Assembly: GCF_016652235.1 (NCBI RefSeq)
Contig: NZ_JAEPKU010000007.1
Coordinates: forward strand, 1 to 64,000
Reading direction: 5' to 3'
Source: Dysgonomonas sp. Marseille-P4677
GTDB lineage: Bacteria > Bacteroidota > Bacteroidia > Bacteroidales > Dysgonomonadaceae
Length of the DNA: 64,000 bases
Made by a program: the position numbers and the translations under genes. The notes beneath the pieces were generated by a model. That model did no database searches. It was not told the DNA's origin and worked only from the letters and a program-made list of their open reading frames with translations. Shown here one piece after another: positions 17,661 to 26,491 of the stretch. Each line of letters begins with the position of its first letter. The stretch's first letter is position 1.

Positions 17661-17815
17661 TGATTTTAATGATAATCAGAAATATAATTGTCAAAAGAGA
17701 ATAGGCCTGAATTTGAGATACAGGATATACTCTGCTCAATGAACATACTGAAGGGGATAAGTTATAATTTCAGATCGGAGATAAACTGTACAGCATTGAA
17801 TCATAAATATAAGAT

Positions 17816-18241
17816 GTGAGAGATATTCATTCAACACGAATTATTAAGACTGCAGGTCTGCTGATTATAAAAGAAAATAAGTTGCTGTTAGCATATAGTA
17901 ACAATAAAAAAGCTTGGTATTTGCCTGGAGGAAAGATTGAAGCAGGAGAATCTCCTCAGTAATCTTTACAGAGAGAAAGATGGGAGGAGCTTACTCTTAA
18001 AATTGAAGTTAAGTCACTAAAATACTATTGTCATATTACCGCACCTGTATACGGAGAAGACGCAAATGTAAGGATGGAACAAGATTGTTTTCTGTATGAA
18101 TTACACGAAAATATAATGCCTAATAATGAAATAGGAGCTGTCTGTTTTTTTGATAGCTATAGCTATGAACAAGAACCAGCACAAGTTATAGGTGTGTTTG
18201 AAGTATTTAAAAGGCTAAAAGCTGATGGATTAATAATCTAA
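17816..18241 (+). pseudogene. NUDIX hydrolase gene with one in-frame stop
   Basis: From GTG 17816 the frame reads STRIIKTAGLLIIKENKLL, then WYLPGGKIEAGESPQ and, after TAA at 17960-17962 (codon 49), RERWEELTLKIEV. The GGKIEAGE and RExxEEL parts form a NUDIX box, which binds the metal needed to hydrolyse nucleoside diphosphate derivatives. The frame continues undisturbed to TAA at 18239-18241, so the full product would be 141 residues. A single CAA to TAA change explains the loss. The neighbourhood is full of other remnants. Confidence 0.75.
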
Positions 18242-19018
18242 GTGAATGACTTTTATTTGAAGACAAAGACATAAGCATGTAAAGAAAAGAGAAGATGAAG
18301 AATTAAATCGTGACTATTTCATCTTACCAGAATTTGATGTTGAAATAAGTTATCTAGAAATAATATTGTGTAATGGCAGAAAAACCAGATATTTTGCTCA
18401 GGATTGCTCTATTTTAGTCTTTTAGCAATTACTAAGCTAACATTTCTTGACCTTTTTAACAAACAACGTTCGAGGGACGAAGGTGACTCAATTTTAGATT
18501 AGTCCAGACGACTTCATTTTTAATTTTTAATGATAATCTGATATATAGCCTAAAACAATCATAAGTAATATTATTTCAGATAGATATCACAAAATTCAAA
18601 TTTAATATAATCCAATGATATACGGAGTTTAAAATGGATCTTTAGGTATAATATACGATAGTCATTAATTTTTTCTTTCTATAATTTCACACCTCTACTT
18701 TGTGCGAAGGTGTTACTATTCTTTCCGGAATATTGCGTTCCCTCACAGCTATTCAGGTAAATATATCAATAATGCGGGCTTTTGTCGCTCTTCGTTAACA
18801 TGCTTTAGGATATGTTGACTTGAGCCAGAAGCTAGAGATTTTTATGATTGAAACAAATATGCAGTTTAATGATATTTATCAGATACTAACAGAATTGGCT
18901 AGTCAAAAAAAGAAAGAGAACAAGCTTCGTAAGAGAATTGGATATGTGAAAAATGGAGAATATTGAGATCTCATTGGGGAGACTCAAATGGGATATAGAC
19001 TCAAAGTCACAGAATAAG
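18242..19018. other. Remnant-rich gap, no intact gene
   Basis: About 780 bases after the NUDIX pseudogene. A charged frame near 18250-18420 (including NRDYFILPEFDVEISYLEI) is interrupted and not recognised. A 40-codon frame at 18844-18966 (MIETNMQFNDIYQILTELAS) has an ATG and a TGA stop, but no support beyond that. The rest is AT-rich. Confidence 0.3.
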
Positions 19019-19076
19019 AACTTCAGGTACGAAGAAATAGCTTTTTGCAAAAAGCTGTTTCTTCGTACCTGAAGTT
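19019..19076. terminator. Long hairpin, 28-bp near-perfect stem
   Basis: The arm 19019-19046 pairs with 19049-19076 over 28 bases with a single mismatch that would be a G-U pair in RNA, and a 2-base spacer. The inner part carries T5 and A5. It may be a strong bidirectional terminator or the footprint of a small mobile hairpin. Confidence 0.5.
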
Positions 19077-19246
19077 ACTGACGATAGTTATTGGGTAAAC
19101 ATATTTCATCGCTATAAATACTCATTTTAGAAAGAGCAATTCATACATCGTCCATTCAAATGTATATAAGTCAGGTATTATCTGTGTAATTTCTTTTATT
19201 CACACTGTAAGCAACCCTTCATGTTCTACCTATTTCGACAGTATAC

Positions 19247-19275
19247 CGATAGATATGGTGTTAACATATCTATCG
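19247..19275 (-). terminator. Terminator-like stem-loop after the PUL
   Basis: An 11 bp perfect stem (CGATAGATATG and CATATCTATCG) with a 7-nt loop lies 60 bp downstream of the last PUL gene on the minus strand. It is well placed to end the PUL transcript. Confidence 0.45.
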
Positions 19276-19336
19276 TAGTCCATGAATTGTTATTTATCGC
19301 AGTAAATATAAACCTCCTTAAAGCAAATTTACTTTC

Positions 19337-21052
19337 TTATTCAAATGGGGTTATTCTCATTACATTAAGATAATAGAACTTAGCACTATTATTGTTATTA
19401 GGCCCTGCTGTTACCTTAAGTGTAATTATACCATCGCTATTTGCTTTCAATGGAGCTGTCGAAACCGTATTAGAGTCGTTACTGGATGCGTTTAGATACA
19501 CAGTTTCTTCGGTGGCACCTTTTAATATATAGGCGGTTTCCCTATTATCCGTTACAGCCTTTCTCGAACCGAAAAATGTGAACACATATTCTTGATTAGG
19601 GTTTAACTTGCTGATAGAAAAGGCTCCTTCGTGTTTGTCGGCTTCACCGTAAAATGCGTATTTTGCGGCAAGATTTGGGATCCAATCAATCTGGCTTACC
19701 TCTACTCCTTGATCGTTAGTGCCCGTGAATCGTGCAATCAGTTCAATATTGATGCCAGTCTCTGCACCATCCATATCAGCTATATTCATCAGACGGCTTC
19801 CAACTGTAGTACCTCCTGTGAAACTTTGGTAAGAGGCAGAAATTTCCGTTTTATTAAAGTTTATATAAATTGGCTTTTGCAATACAAATTCATTCGGACC
19901 TTCCGTTTGGAAGTCTGTCAACTCTGTTATAGCCTCCGGCTTTAAAATAGCTGTATGAGCTGCAGTTTTAGCTATATCTGTGTAAAAATTAGTCATCCCT
20001 GTAGGTTTGTAAGTGTTTAATGTAACATCTCGCTCAAACAACTTCTCATACCAAGTACAGGCTGCTGTGAACCGTCCTATGCCTTTGTCCAGATGATACC
20101 CGTCTCTGGTAAAACTATCTCCCACAATACTGGTCCTCCCATTCTGAATAGCAGTTCCTGCAGGAATAATTATATCTATATCCACCAGATTTCCGGCTCT
20201 CGATACTGCATCGATTATTGCTGTATACATCTTCATCTGATCGTTCTCATAATTGACAAAGCCACTGTGAGTGGAGTTTGATGCATAAGCCCATGTTTGA
20301 TGTAGAATATATTTAATATTCGTATTAGTTGCTTTTTCTTTTACATAGCTTACCAACTCAGGCAAAGATGCCTCGAAGTTTGAATATATTCCTGAATTTT
20401 GACTTACTTCCTGAAAACTTATATAGTCCCAATTTTCATCAGCAACTGCTTTTGAAATATTCCAGTTCTTGTCTACAGTACGTATTCCATCTTCATCTAT
20501 CTTTCGGTATTCATAGGCCGATTTATTACCTTTTGCATTCTCTAAATGTGTTTCAAGGGAACAACCTCCAATATACATATTTCCTATAATAAGAGTTTTA
20601 CCGTCTTCCTTAGCCAAGTCGTACAGGTAGTTTTCAACAGCATCTTCTGAAAAACTATTGCCGATTGCCAATATCCTGACAATACCTTTCCCTTCGTTAA
20701 CTTCAACAAGGCATTCCGACTTCAAGCTTGTATTATTAACACTTACGCTAATCATAGTTTGTCCTGCAGATACACCCTCTACAATACAGCTCTTATCCGG
20801 ATTAACACTAATTTTAGCTATTTCAGAATTGTCCGACTTCCAGATTATATCCTCCTTATTTATGACCTGGCTGACAAAAGATAGTTTCAAATTGATCCTG
20901 TCTTCTACATTTAATTTTACTACTTCTTTGTCAATACGAATATTTCCAAAATATTCTAACTTCGAAGCATCATTTTCACTGCAACCAACGGATAATAAGA
21001 AGGATATGAAGAATATCCCTAAAAATAAATTTAATAATTTACGTGATTTCAT
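19337..21052 (-). CDS. DUF4886 SGNH-type lipoprotein with Ig-like domain
   Basis: A 571-residue lipoprotein (signal peptide with lipobox LLSVGC, Cys24). A bacterial Ig-like domain (about 40-118, DIIWKSDNSEIAKISV) is followed by the DUF4886/SGNH hydrolase-like domain (125-380). This has ILAIGNSFSEDAVENYL (GNS block), a GG at NMYIGGCS, and a late D-x-x-H at DGYHLDKG. These are the usual oxyanion and catalytic elements of GDSL-type esterases. A C-terminal beta domain (390-571) completes it. It is the last gene of the PUL, 20 bp after the GH144-like gene, and may remove acyl or other ester groups from the glucan. The substrate is not known. Confidence 0.75.
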   Translation of the reverse strand: MKSRKLLNLFLGIFFISFLLSVGCSENDASKLEYFGNIRIDKEVVKLNVEDRINLKLSFVSQVINKEDIIWKSDNSEIAKISVNPDKSCIVEGVSAGQTMISVSVNNTSLKSECLVEVNEGKGIVRILAIGNSFSEDAVENYLYDLAKEDGKTLIIGNMYIGGCSLETHLENAKGNKSAYEYRKIDEDGIRTVDKNWNISKAVADENWDYISFQEVSQNSGIYSNFEASLPELVSYVKEKATNTNIKYILHQTWAYASNSTHSGFVNYENDQMKMYTAIIDAVSRAGNLVDIDIIIPAGTAIQNGRTSIVGDSFTRDGYHLDKGIGRFTAACTWYEKLFERDVTLNTYKPTGMTNFYTDIAKTAAHTAILKPEAITELTDFQTEGPNEFVLQKPIYINFNKTEISASYQSFTGGTTVGSRLMNIADMDGAETGINIELIARFTGTNDQGVEVSQIDWIPNLAAKYAFYGEADKHEGAFSISKLNPNQEYVFTFFGSRKAVTDNRETAYILKGATEETVYLNASSNDSNTVSTAPLKANSDGIITLKVTAGPNNNNSAKFYYLNVMRITPFE

Positions 21053-21072
21053 ATATTCTAATTATAAAGTTA

Positions 21073-22434
21073 TTACTTAATAAATCTTGTCTGGTTTAGA
21101 TGTGGGCTATTGAATCCAAGCAACTTAAGCCCCTTTTGAATGTCAGGATGACTCATAAATAAATTCCAAAGTAATTGTGAGCGGTAGTTCTCTATCATTA
21201 CTACGATAGGCCCCTGATCAATTGCCAAATAGCGTTTAGGATACCAATTTTCCGACTCACTATAGGCATCGTAGAAGCCAAAAGTTCCTAGAAGTGTATC
21301 TCTTTTACTATAAAGGTACCGCATAACATCCATTGATTCGTCAGGAGTGTAAACAATAGAAGAAAGGGCTGCAGTGGGAGCGATAACGCCAAGATCCTGT
21401 TCTTCATTTGGTGCATGCGCGTTATAGCCATTTACAGAATAACTGGCAGTCAGCCCCCAGCTATCGCTACCATATCCTTTGTACCCCTTTGGATTTCGGA
21501 TGCAATACGCCCTATTGATTAATGTATAATTTTTAAACTCGGCAAAATAGTTTTCTGAGTATTTATCGCTCAACTCCCGGGGATCTAATCCCAGAAATGA
21601 ATAATGTATCCAGAATAAAGGTCCTATGCCAAATTTATTATTATAGTTTATTCCAATAGGATATTCTTCTATTGTGTGTTGGCCTAAAATCTCCCCGTTT
21701 CTAGCCCATCCTTTATGATAAGTTTCGGTAGGTACCGGATATGTTGGAGAAGATACTGCCAGTATATAAGCAATAATGCATTCGTCAAATCCTCTGATAG
21801 GATGATTCATTCCAAACTCATGCTGAGGACTCCAATGCCAAAAGAGAACATCTTTACCGTTACGATACCAATCCCAGTTTGCTTCGCTCCAAAGTTTATT
21901 GATTCTTTCGGCTAAAGCTTTTTCGGTATTGTTACCGTTTATGAGGTATTGGTGTGCAGTTAACAGGCCTTGCATCATGAAAGCCGTTTCTACGACATCT
22001 CCTCCATTATCTTTATCACTAAATCCTTTTGCTTTTCCTGTATTCCCATACCACCAATGTGGAAATAAGCCATGGAAAGTATCTGCCTTCTCAAGAAAAG
22101 AAACTATCTTATTTAACCTTTCAATTCCTTCATCACGGGTAATGAAATTCCTTTCAATACCTACCAGTATTGCCATTACTCCAAATCCACTTCCGCCACT
22201 AGTTACTACATCTTTGTCATTTTCAGGATATACTTCGTCCATGTGGATTCTCTCTCGAGCCATTCCACTATTATTTTCAGATCCTTCCCAGAAATAATTG
22301 AAAGTTTTATGTTGAACTAGGTTCAATAGCTCTTCATCATTGAGTGCTTTCTGATTGTTGTTCTTTGTATTAGAACAACTTACAAGTAGTCCTGAAAATA
22401 AAGCAAGTAATATAAAAGACTTTATACTATTCAT
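21073..22434 (-). CDS. GH144-like (glycoamylase-fold) lipoprotein
   Basis: A 453-residue lipoprotein (LLVSCSNTKNN, lipobox Cys20) with the Pfam Glycoamylase (PF10091) alpha/alpha-barrel. HKTFNYFWEGSENNSGMARE opens the domain. GFGVMAILVGIERNFI, GHWWYGNTGK-like and YSVNGYNAHAPNEEQ segments follow, and the domain closes with YLAIDQGPIVVMIENYRSQL. This family includes GH144 endo-beta-1,2-glucanases from Bacteroidetes. It is similar in layout to the second copy at 24777-26408 and lies 11 bp after the GH3 gene. Its role is probably cleavage of beta-1,2-glucan to sophoro-oligosaccharides in the periplasm or at the surface. Substrate assignment is by family and context. Confidence 0.82.
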   Translation of the reverse strand: MNSIKSFILLALFSGLLVSCSNTKNNNQKALNDEELLNLVQHKTFNYFWEGSENNSGMARERIHMDEVYPENDKDVVTSGGSGFGVMAILVGIERNFITRDEGIERLNKIVSFLEKADTFHGLFPHWWYGNTGKAKGFSDKDNGGDVVETAFMMQGLLTAHQYLINGNNTEKALAERINKLWSEANWDWYRNGKDVLFWHWSPQHEFGMNHPIRGFDECIIAYILAVSSPTYPVPTETYHKGWARNGEILGQHTIEEYPIGINYNNKFGIGPLFWIHYSFLGLDPRELSDKYSENYFAEFKNYTLINRAYCIRNPKGYKGYGSDSWGLTASYSVNGYNAHAPNEEQDLGVIAPTAALSSIVYTPDESMDVMRYLYSKRDTLLGTFGFYDAYSESENWYPKRYLAIDQGPIVVMIENYRSQLLWNLFMSHPDIQKGLKLLGFNSPHLNQTRFIK

Positions 22435-22445
22435 GTTTCATTTGG

Positions 22446-24737
22446 TTATTGATAAGTAAATTTTACTGTTTTAACATCCTTGCTCGAAGGACCTATCATA
22501 GCTTCGAATACTCCGGGTTCAGCAATATACTCCAAATCGTAATTGTAGAACTTGATAGCTTCAACATCTATTGTAAATTTTATTTTCTCAGAAGAGCCTG
22601 CCTTTAGAAATACTTTTTTAAAACCTTTCAACTCTTTTACAGGACGGGTAATACTTCCTTCTACATCTCTTAGATATAGCTGGACTACCTCAGCCCCATC
22701 ATATTTTCCTGTATTAGATATTTCAACCGATATTTTAATCTCATCTTTTTCGGTAAGAATATTCTTGTCTAATATTATATCACCATACTGAAAAGTTGTA
22801 TAACTTAAGCCATAACCAAAAGGATATAGCGGATCGTTGGAAACATCGATATAGTTACTTCTAAATTTCTCGAACCAATTACCCTCTTTCAATGGTCTTC
22901 CTGTATTTTTATGATTATAGAAAAGGGGAATCTGCCCTACATTCTGTGGAAATGTAGCTACTAGTTTTCCACTAGGATTCACATCGCCAAACAATACGTC
23001 AGCAATCGCTTGTGCAGCTTCGGTTCCTCCAAACCAGACATTCAAAATAGCAGGTACGTTTTGGTGTTCCCAAGTAAGAGTTAGTGGACGTCCTGTAAAC
23101 AGAACCAGAATTACAGGTTTCCCTGTTTTCAATAATTCGGAGAGAAGTCTCTGTTGAACATCGGGAATATTCAGGTTTGTTCGCGAGCTCGATTCTCCGC
23201 TAAACTCGGATGTTTCGCCTAAAGCAGCTATTATCACATCGGCATCTTCGACTATCGATAGTGCTTCATCCCTTATTACGGCTTCAGAACGAGAATCACG
23301 TCCTAGTTCCCTGCCGAACATCGAGGCATATCTCTCAAGCTCTTCGGATTCGGTGAGATTACTACCTTTTGCATACAATACATCAACATTGTTGCCACCC
23401 ACATCATTAATTCCCTCGACAAGTGTCATCGGAACATCAAGCTTAGCTGCTACACTCCAAGTTCCTACCATGTTTGAACGTGTATTGGCTAAAGGACCTA
23501 CAACGGCTATTTTTCCCTTTTTACTTAGTGGAAGTGTGCTGTTGTTGTTCTTTAAAAGCACAAAACTTTCAGAAGCTAACTTCCTTGCAAAAGCACGATG
23601 TTCTTTGGTGTAAATATTTTTTTTTGCCCTATCCTCATCACAATATTTATATGGATTATCAAATAGTCCCAAGGTGTATTTAGCTTCGAGAATCCGCCGG
23701 CAAGCGCTGTTAATATCTTCCTCCGATACTTTTCCTTCTTTTAGGGATTGCATCACTGTAGAGTTAAATCCCTCTGTTACCATATCCATATCAATGCCTG
23801 CTTTAAGTGCTTTCTCCGATACTTTTTGCAGGTTTCCTATTCCATGGTCTACCATTTCTAATATGCCTGTGTAGTCCGTCACAACAAAGCCTTTAAATCC
23901 CCATTGCTTTCTCAATACGTCTGTCATCAGCCATTTATTAGCTGTGGCCGGAATACCATCAACCTCATTAAATGAAGCCATTACACTGCCAACTCCGGCG
24001 TCAACTGCTGCTTGATAAGGATACATATATTCATTAAACATACGGTTCTTACTCATATCGACTGTATTGTAGTCTCTTCCTGCTTCTGAAGCGCCATAGA
24101 GTGCATAGTGTTTGACACAAGCCATGATGTTTGAATTAGTACTATACATATCGTTTTCTTTTCCCTGATAGCCCTGAACCATTGCTTTGGCTATTTGTGC
24201 TCCCAGATATGGATCTTCTCCATTCCCTTCCGAGACACGACCCCAACGGGGATCTCTTGAAATATCAACCATTGGGCTGAAAGTCCAGGAAATACCATCG
24301 GAGCTAGCTTCAACAGCTGCTATTCTAGCCGATTTCTCTATAGCATCCATATCCCAAGAGCAGGCTAAGCCTAATGGAATCGGAAAGACAGTTTCATAAC
24401 CATGTATCACATCCATTCCAAATAACAAAGGAATACCTAAACGGCTTTCTTCAACAGCTATTCGTTGAACTTCCTTTATTTTTCGGACTCCTTTTATATT
24501 AAATAGTCCTCCTATTTGACCATCTTTTATTTTTTGAGCTATGTTACTACTTTGGGTTTGTCCTGTTGTAATGTCTCCCGAACTAGGTAAATTAAGCTGG
24601 CCTATTTTTTCTTCAATAGTCATTTTGTTCATTAATTCATCAATGAACTGATCTTTTCTTATTTTACTACTCTTTTGAGCATATAATAAGTTTATAACGG
24701 AACAAAACAATAGAACGCCTATCAATATTTTCTTCAT
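22446..24737 (-). CDS. bglX: GH3 beta-glucosidase
   Basis: A 763-residue GH3 enzyme with a signal peptide (ends LLYAQ). It has an N-terminal barrel with GMDVIHGYETVFPIP, KHYALYGASEAGRDYNT and the nucleophile Asp288 in FKGFVVTDYTGI. The (alpha/beta)6 sandwich follows with IAALGETSEFSGESSSRTN, where the Glu region supplies the acid/base, and a C-terminal fibronectin-III-like domain (about 650-763) completes it. The length is normal for BglX-like enzymes. Its neighbours are two GH144-like proteins. In Bacteroides thetaiotaomicron a GH3 in a comparable locus prefers beta-1,2-linked sophorose, so this protein probably releases glucose from sophoro-oligosaccharides in the periplasm. That specificity is inferred from context. 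Confidence 0.9.
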   Translation of the reverse strand: MKKILIGVLLFCSVINLLYAQKSSKIRKDQFIDELMNKMTIEEKIGQLNLPSSGDITTGQTQSSNIAQKIKDGQIGGLFNIKGVRKIKEVQRIAVEESRLGIPLLFGMDVIHGYETVFPIPLGLACSWDMDAIEKSARIAAVEASSDGISWTFSPMVDISRDPRWGRVSEGNGEDPYLGAQIAKAMVQGYQGKENDMYSTNSNIMACVKHYALYGASEAGRDYNTVDMSKNRMFNEYMYPYQAAVDAGVGSVMASFNEVDGIPATANKWLMTDVLRKQWGFKGFVVTDYTGILEMVDHGIGNLQKVSEKALKAGIDMDMVTEGFNSTVMQSLKEGKVSEEDINSACRRILEAKYTLGLFDNPYKYCDEDRAKKNIYTKEHRAFARKLASESFVLLKNNNSTLPLSKKGKIAVVGPLANTRSNMVGTWSVAAKLDVPMTLVEGINDVGGNNVDVLYAKGSNLTESEELERYASMFGRELGRDSRSEAVIRDEALSIVEDADVIIAALGETSEFSGESSSRTNLNIPDVQQRLLSELLKTGKPVILVLFTGRPLTLTWEHQNVPAILNVWFGGTEAAQAIADVLFGDVNPSGKLVATFPQNVGQIPLFYNHKNTGRPLKEGNWFEKFRSNYIDVSNDPLYPFGYGLSYTTFQYGDIILDKNILTEKDEIKISVEISNTGKYDGAEVVQLYLRDVEGSITRPVKELKGFKKVFLKAGSSEKIKFTIDVEAIKFYNYDLEYIAEPGVFEAMIGPSSKDVKTVKFTYQ

Positions 24738-24776
24738 TATCTTTATATATTATATTCTATAATAAAAATCTAGATT

Positions 24777-26408
24777 TTATCTTAAAACGACATTAATCTT
24801 GTATACACTAGTTTTGGTTTGCATCTCTATTAAATATTCTCTTCCTCTTAGTATATTATCATCAAAAAAGGAAAATACATTTTCTCCTTTAGTTGACTCT
24901 TTCTCTTTTTCGCGTACTATTTTATTGTTTGCATCTTTTATAGTAAATTTTACCACTTCTCCATTTTCTACAAAATAATCAAGCTCATAAACGTCTCTGT
25001 CGGGATGTATCAACATATTATATACTTTGGTATATTGATCAATTACCGCTAAATGGAATCCCTCTTTGAAGCCGGGAGTAGTTTTTATATCTGCCAATCT
25101 GAGTCCTTTCTGTATATTTTCATTCCCCATTACTAAGTTCCATATCAGTCCGGTACGATAATTTTCTATCATCACTACGATAGGTCCCTGATCTATTGCT
25201 AATACCCGTTTATCGGCAATATTTTCGGAGGGACAAAATGCATCACTAAAACCATATTTATGTTTTAGATAGCCTAGCTTGTTCAACCCCAAAAGAACCT
25301 GAGTAGAGTAAAATGGAGTATAGGGGTAGGCTCCTAATGCGGCTGTAGGCGCTATAACTCCATCATCAATAAGCGGGGAGCGCGGTTTATATTCCCCTTG
25401 CGACTGAGTTCCTATTCCATAGCAGGCTGTCAAACCCCATGATGAATCGCTATAAGCATATTTTTCAGGTGCATTATAGATACAGTAGTGCCTGTTTATA
25501 AGCGTGTGATTTACATTCTGATACCAATAGTTGATATCATTGTCTTCCAACTTCTGAGGATTAAGCCCGAGCATGGAATACTGAGATAGAAACAATGAAC
25601 CTCCATAGTCGGGTCCAAGCAAAAGTGTGTAATTATAATAAGTACGGTTAGGATGATAAAAAGCTCCATTTTGTTTCCAACCTTTTTTATAGACTTCTAT
25701 ATCTATATTATGTGGAGTTGGTGCGGCTAATGCCATGATATAAGTAATAAGTCCTTCATTCCATCCATTTATCGGTAAAGAAAACTGATTGTTTTCAGAA
25801 GACCACAACCAATATAGAGCATCGCCACTGTTAGTATAATGTTTCCAGTCGACACTACCCCACAATTCATCAATAATACGCGAGATATTGTTTTCTGTAT
25901 TTGAACTCCCTTTGTAATATTCTTTTGCTGCAATTAAACCTTGCATCAACAGGCCGGTTTCGACAAGATCTCCGGTTTTGACTTGTTCTCCAAAATCAGC
26001 AGATAATCCATCTGGAGTATACCAATGGGACCAGGCACCATTGAAACGTTCACAGTTTTTCAAAAACTGACAAATTTTAAGTGTTCGTTCGCCTGCCTGA
26101 CTTCTCGAAATCCATTTTCTTTCAGAGCCTATAATTAGTGACATTAGTCCGAAGCCAGTCCCCCCGGTAGTAATTATATTTCCCCTTTCAGTACCTTCAT
26201 AAATCATGCCTGTGGCAGGTTCGGCCCCTTCATAAAAGAAATTAAACGTTTTGCGCTGTATCTCATCTAACACAGGATAAACATTTCTTGGCAGATAAGT
26301 TTCATCGTTTTTTACCAAAACAATTGTTTCTTGCTCATTCCCATCGGAACAGGCTGTGACAAAAATAAACGATATAAATAAAAGAACTATGATAGATTTT
26401 AGCTTCAT
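24777..26408 (-). CDS. GH144-like (glycoamylase-fold) lipoprotein, second copy
   Basis: A 543-residue lipoprotein (FVTACSDGNEQ, lipobox Cys20). It has the same PF10091 alpha/alpha-barrel as 21073-22434: KTFNFFYEGAEPATGMIYEG, GGTGFGLMSLIIGSERKWI, SSWGLTACYGIG and VLAIDQGPIVVMIENYRTGL. It also has about 90 extra C-terminal residues that form a small beta domain. It is the first enzyme gene after SusD. The two barrels differ enough to suggest division of labour, for example an endo-acting surface enzyme and a periplasmic one. The downstream GH3 would finish digestion. Catalytic residues were not assigned from sequence alone. Confidence 0.82.
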   Translation of the reverse strand: MKLKSIIVLLFISFIFVTACSDGNEQETIVLVKNDETYLPRNVYPVLDEIQRKTFNFFYEGAEPATGMIYEGTERGNIITTGGTGFGLMSLIIGSERKWISRSQAGERTLKICQFLKNCERFNGAWSHWYTPDGLSADFGEQVKTGDLVETGLLMQGLIAAKEYYKGSSNTENNISRIIDELWGSVDWKHYTNSGDALYWLWSSENNQFSLPINGWNEGLITYIMALAAPTPHNIDIEVYKKGWKQNGAFYHPNRTYYNYTLLLGPDYGGSLFLSQYSMLGLNPQKLEDNDINYWYQNVNHTLINRHYCIYNAPEKYAYSDSSWGLTACYGIGTQSQGEYKPRSPLIDDGVIAPTAALGAYPYTPFYSTQVLLGLNKLGYLKHKYGFSDAFCPSENIADKRVLAIDQGPIVVMIENYRTGLIWNLVMGNENIQKGLRLADIKTTPGFKEGFHLAVIDQYTKVYNMLIHPDRDVYELDYFVENGEVVKFTIKDANNKIVREKEKESTKGENVFSFFDDNILRGREYLIEMQTKTSVYKINVVLR

Positions 26409-26446
26409 CTGATAGCAAATTTTATCTCAATTAGATGAGAAATTTA

Positions 26447-26480
26447 GGATTGTCTAGCTGGATAACCAGCTAGACAATCC
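26447..26480 (-). promoter_or_regulatory. Perfect 15-bp stem-loop between susD and the enzyme genes
   Basis: GGATTGTCTAGCTGG and its exact reverse complement enclose the loop ATAA, 11 bp after the SusD stop and 38 bp before the next start. No U-run follows on the transcribed strand, so it is more likely a partial attenuator or an RNA-stabilising structure than a full terminator. It would let susC/susD be expressed more than the enzyme genes. Confidence 0.55.
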
Positions 26481-26491
26481 TTCTTAAAAGC

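Noticed and set aside
20658-21080. 140-residue + strand frame, and similar long frames opposite the SusC, GH3 and GH144-like genes
   Set aside because: They are antisense shadows of well-supported minus-strand genes and show Ser/Leu-rich, membrane-like sequence typical of such shadows.
24765-24778. AAAATCTAGATTTT palindrome between the GH144-like and GH3 genes
   Set aside because: It is short, AT-rich and overlaps the stop of the upstream gene; chance is a sufficient explanation.
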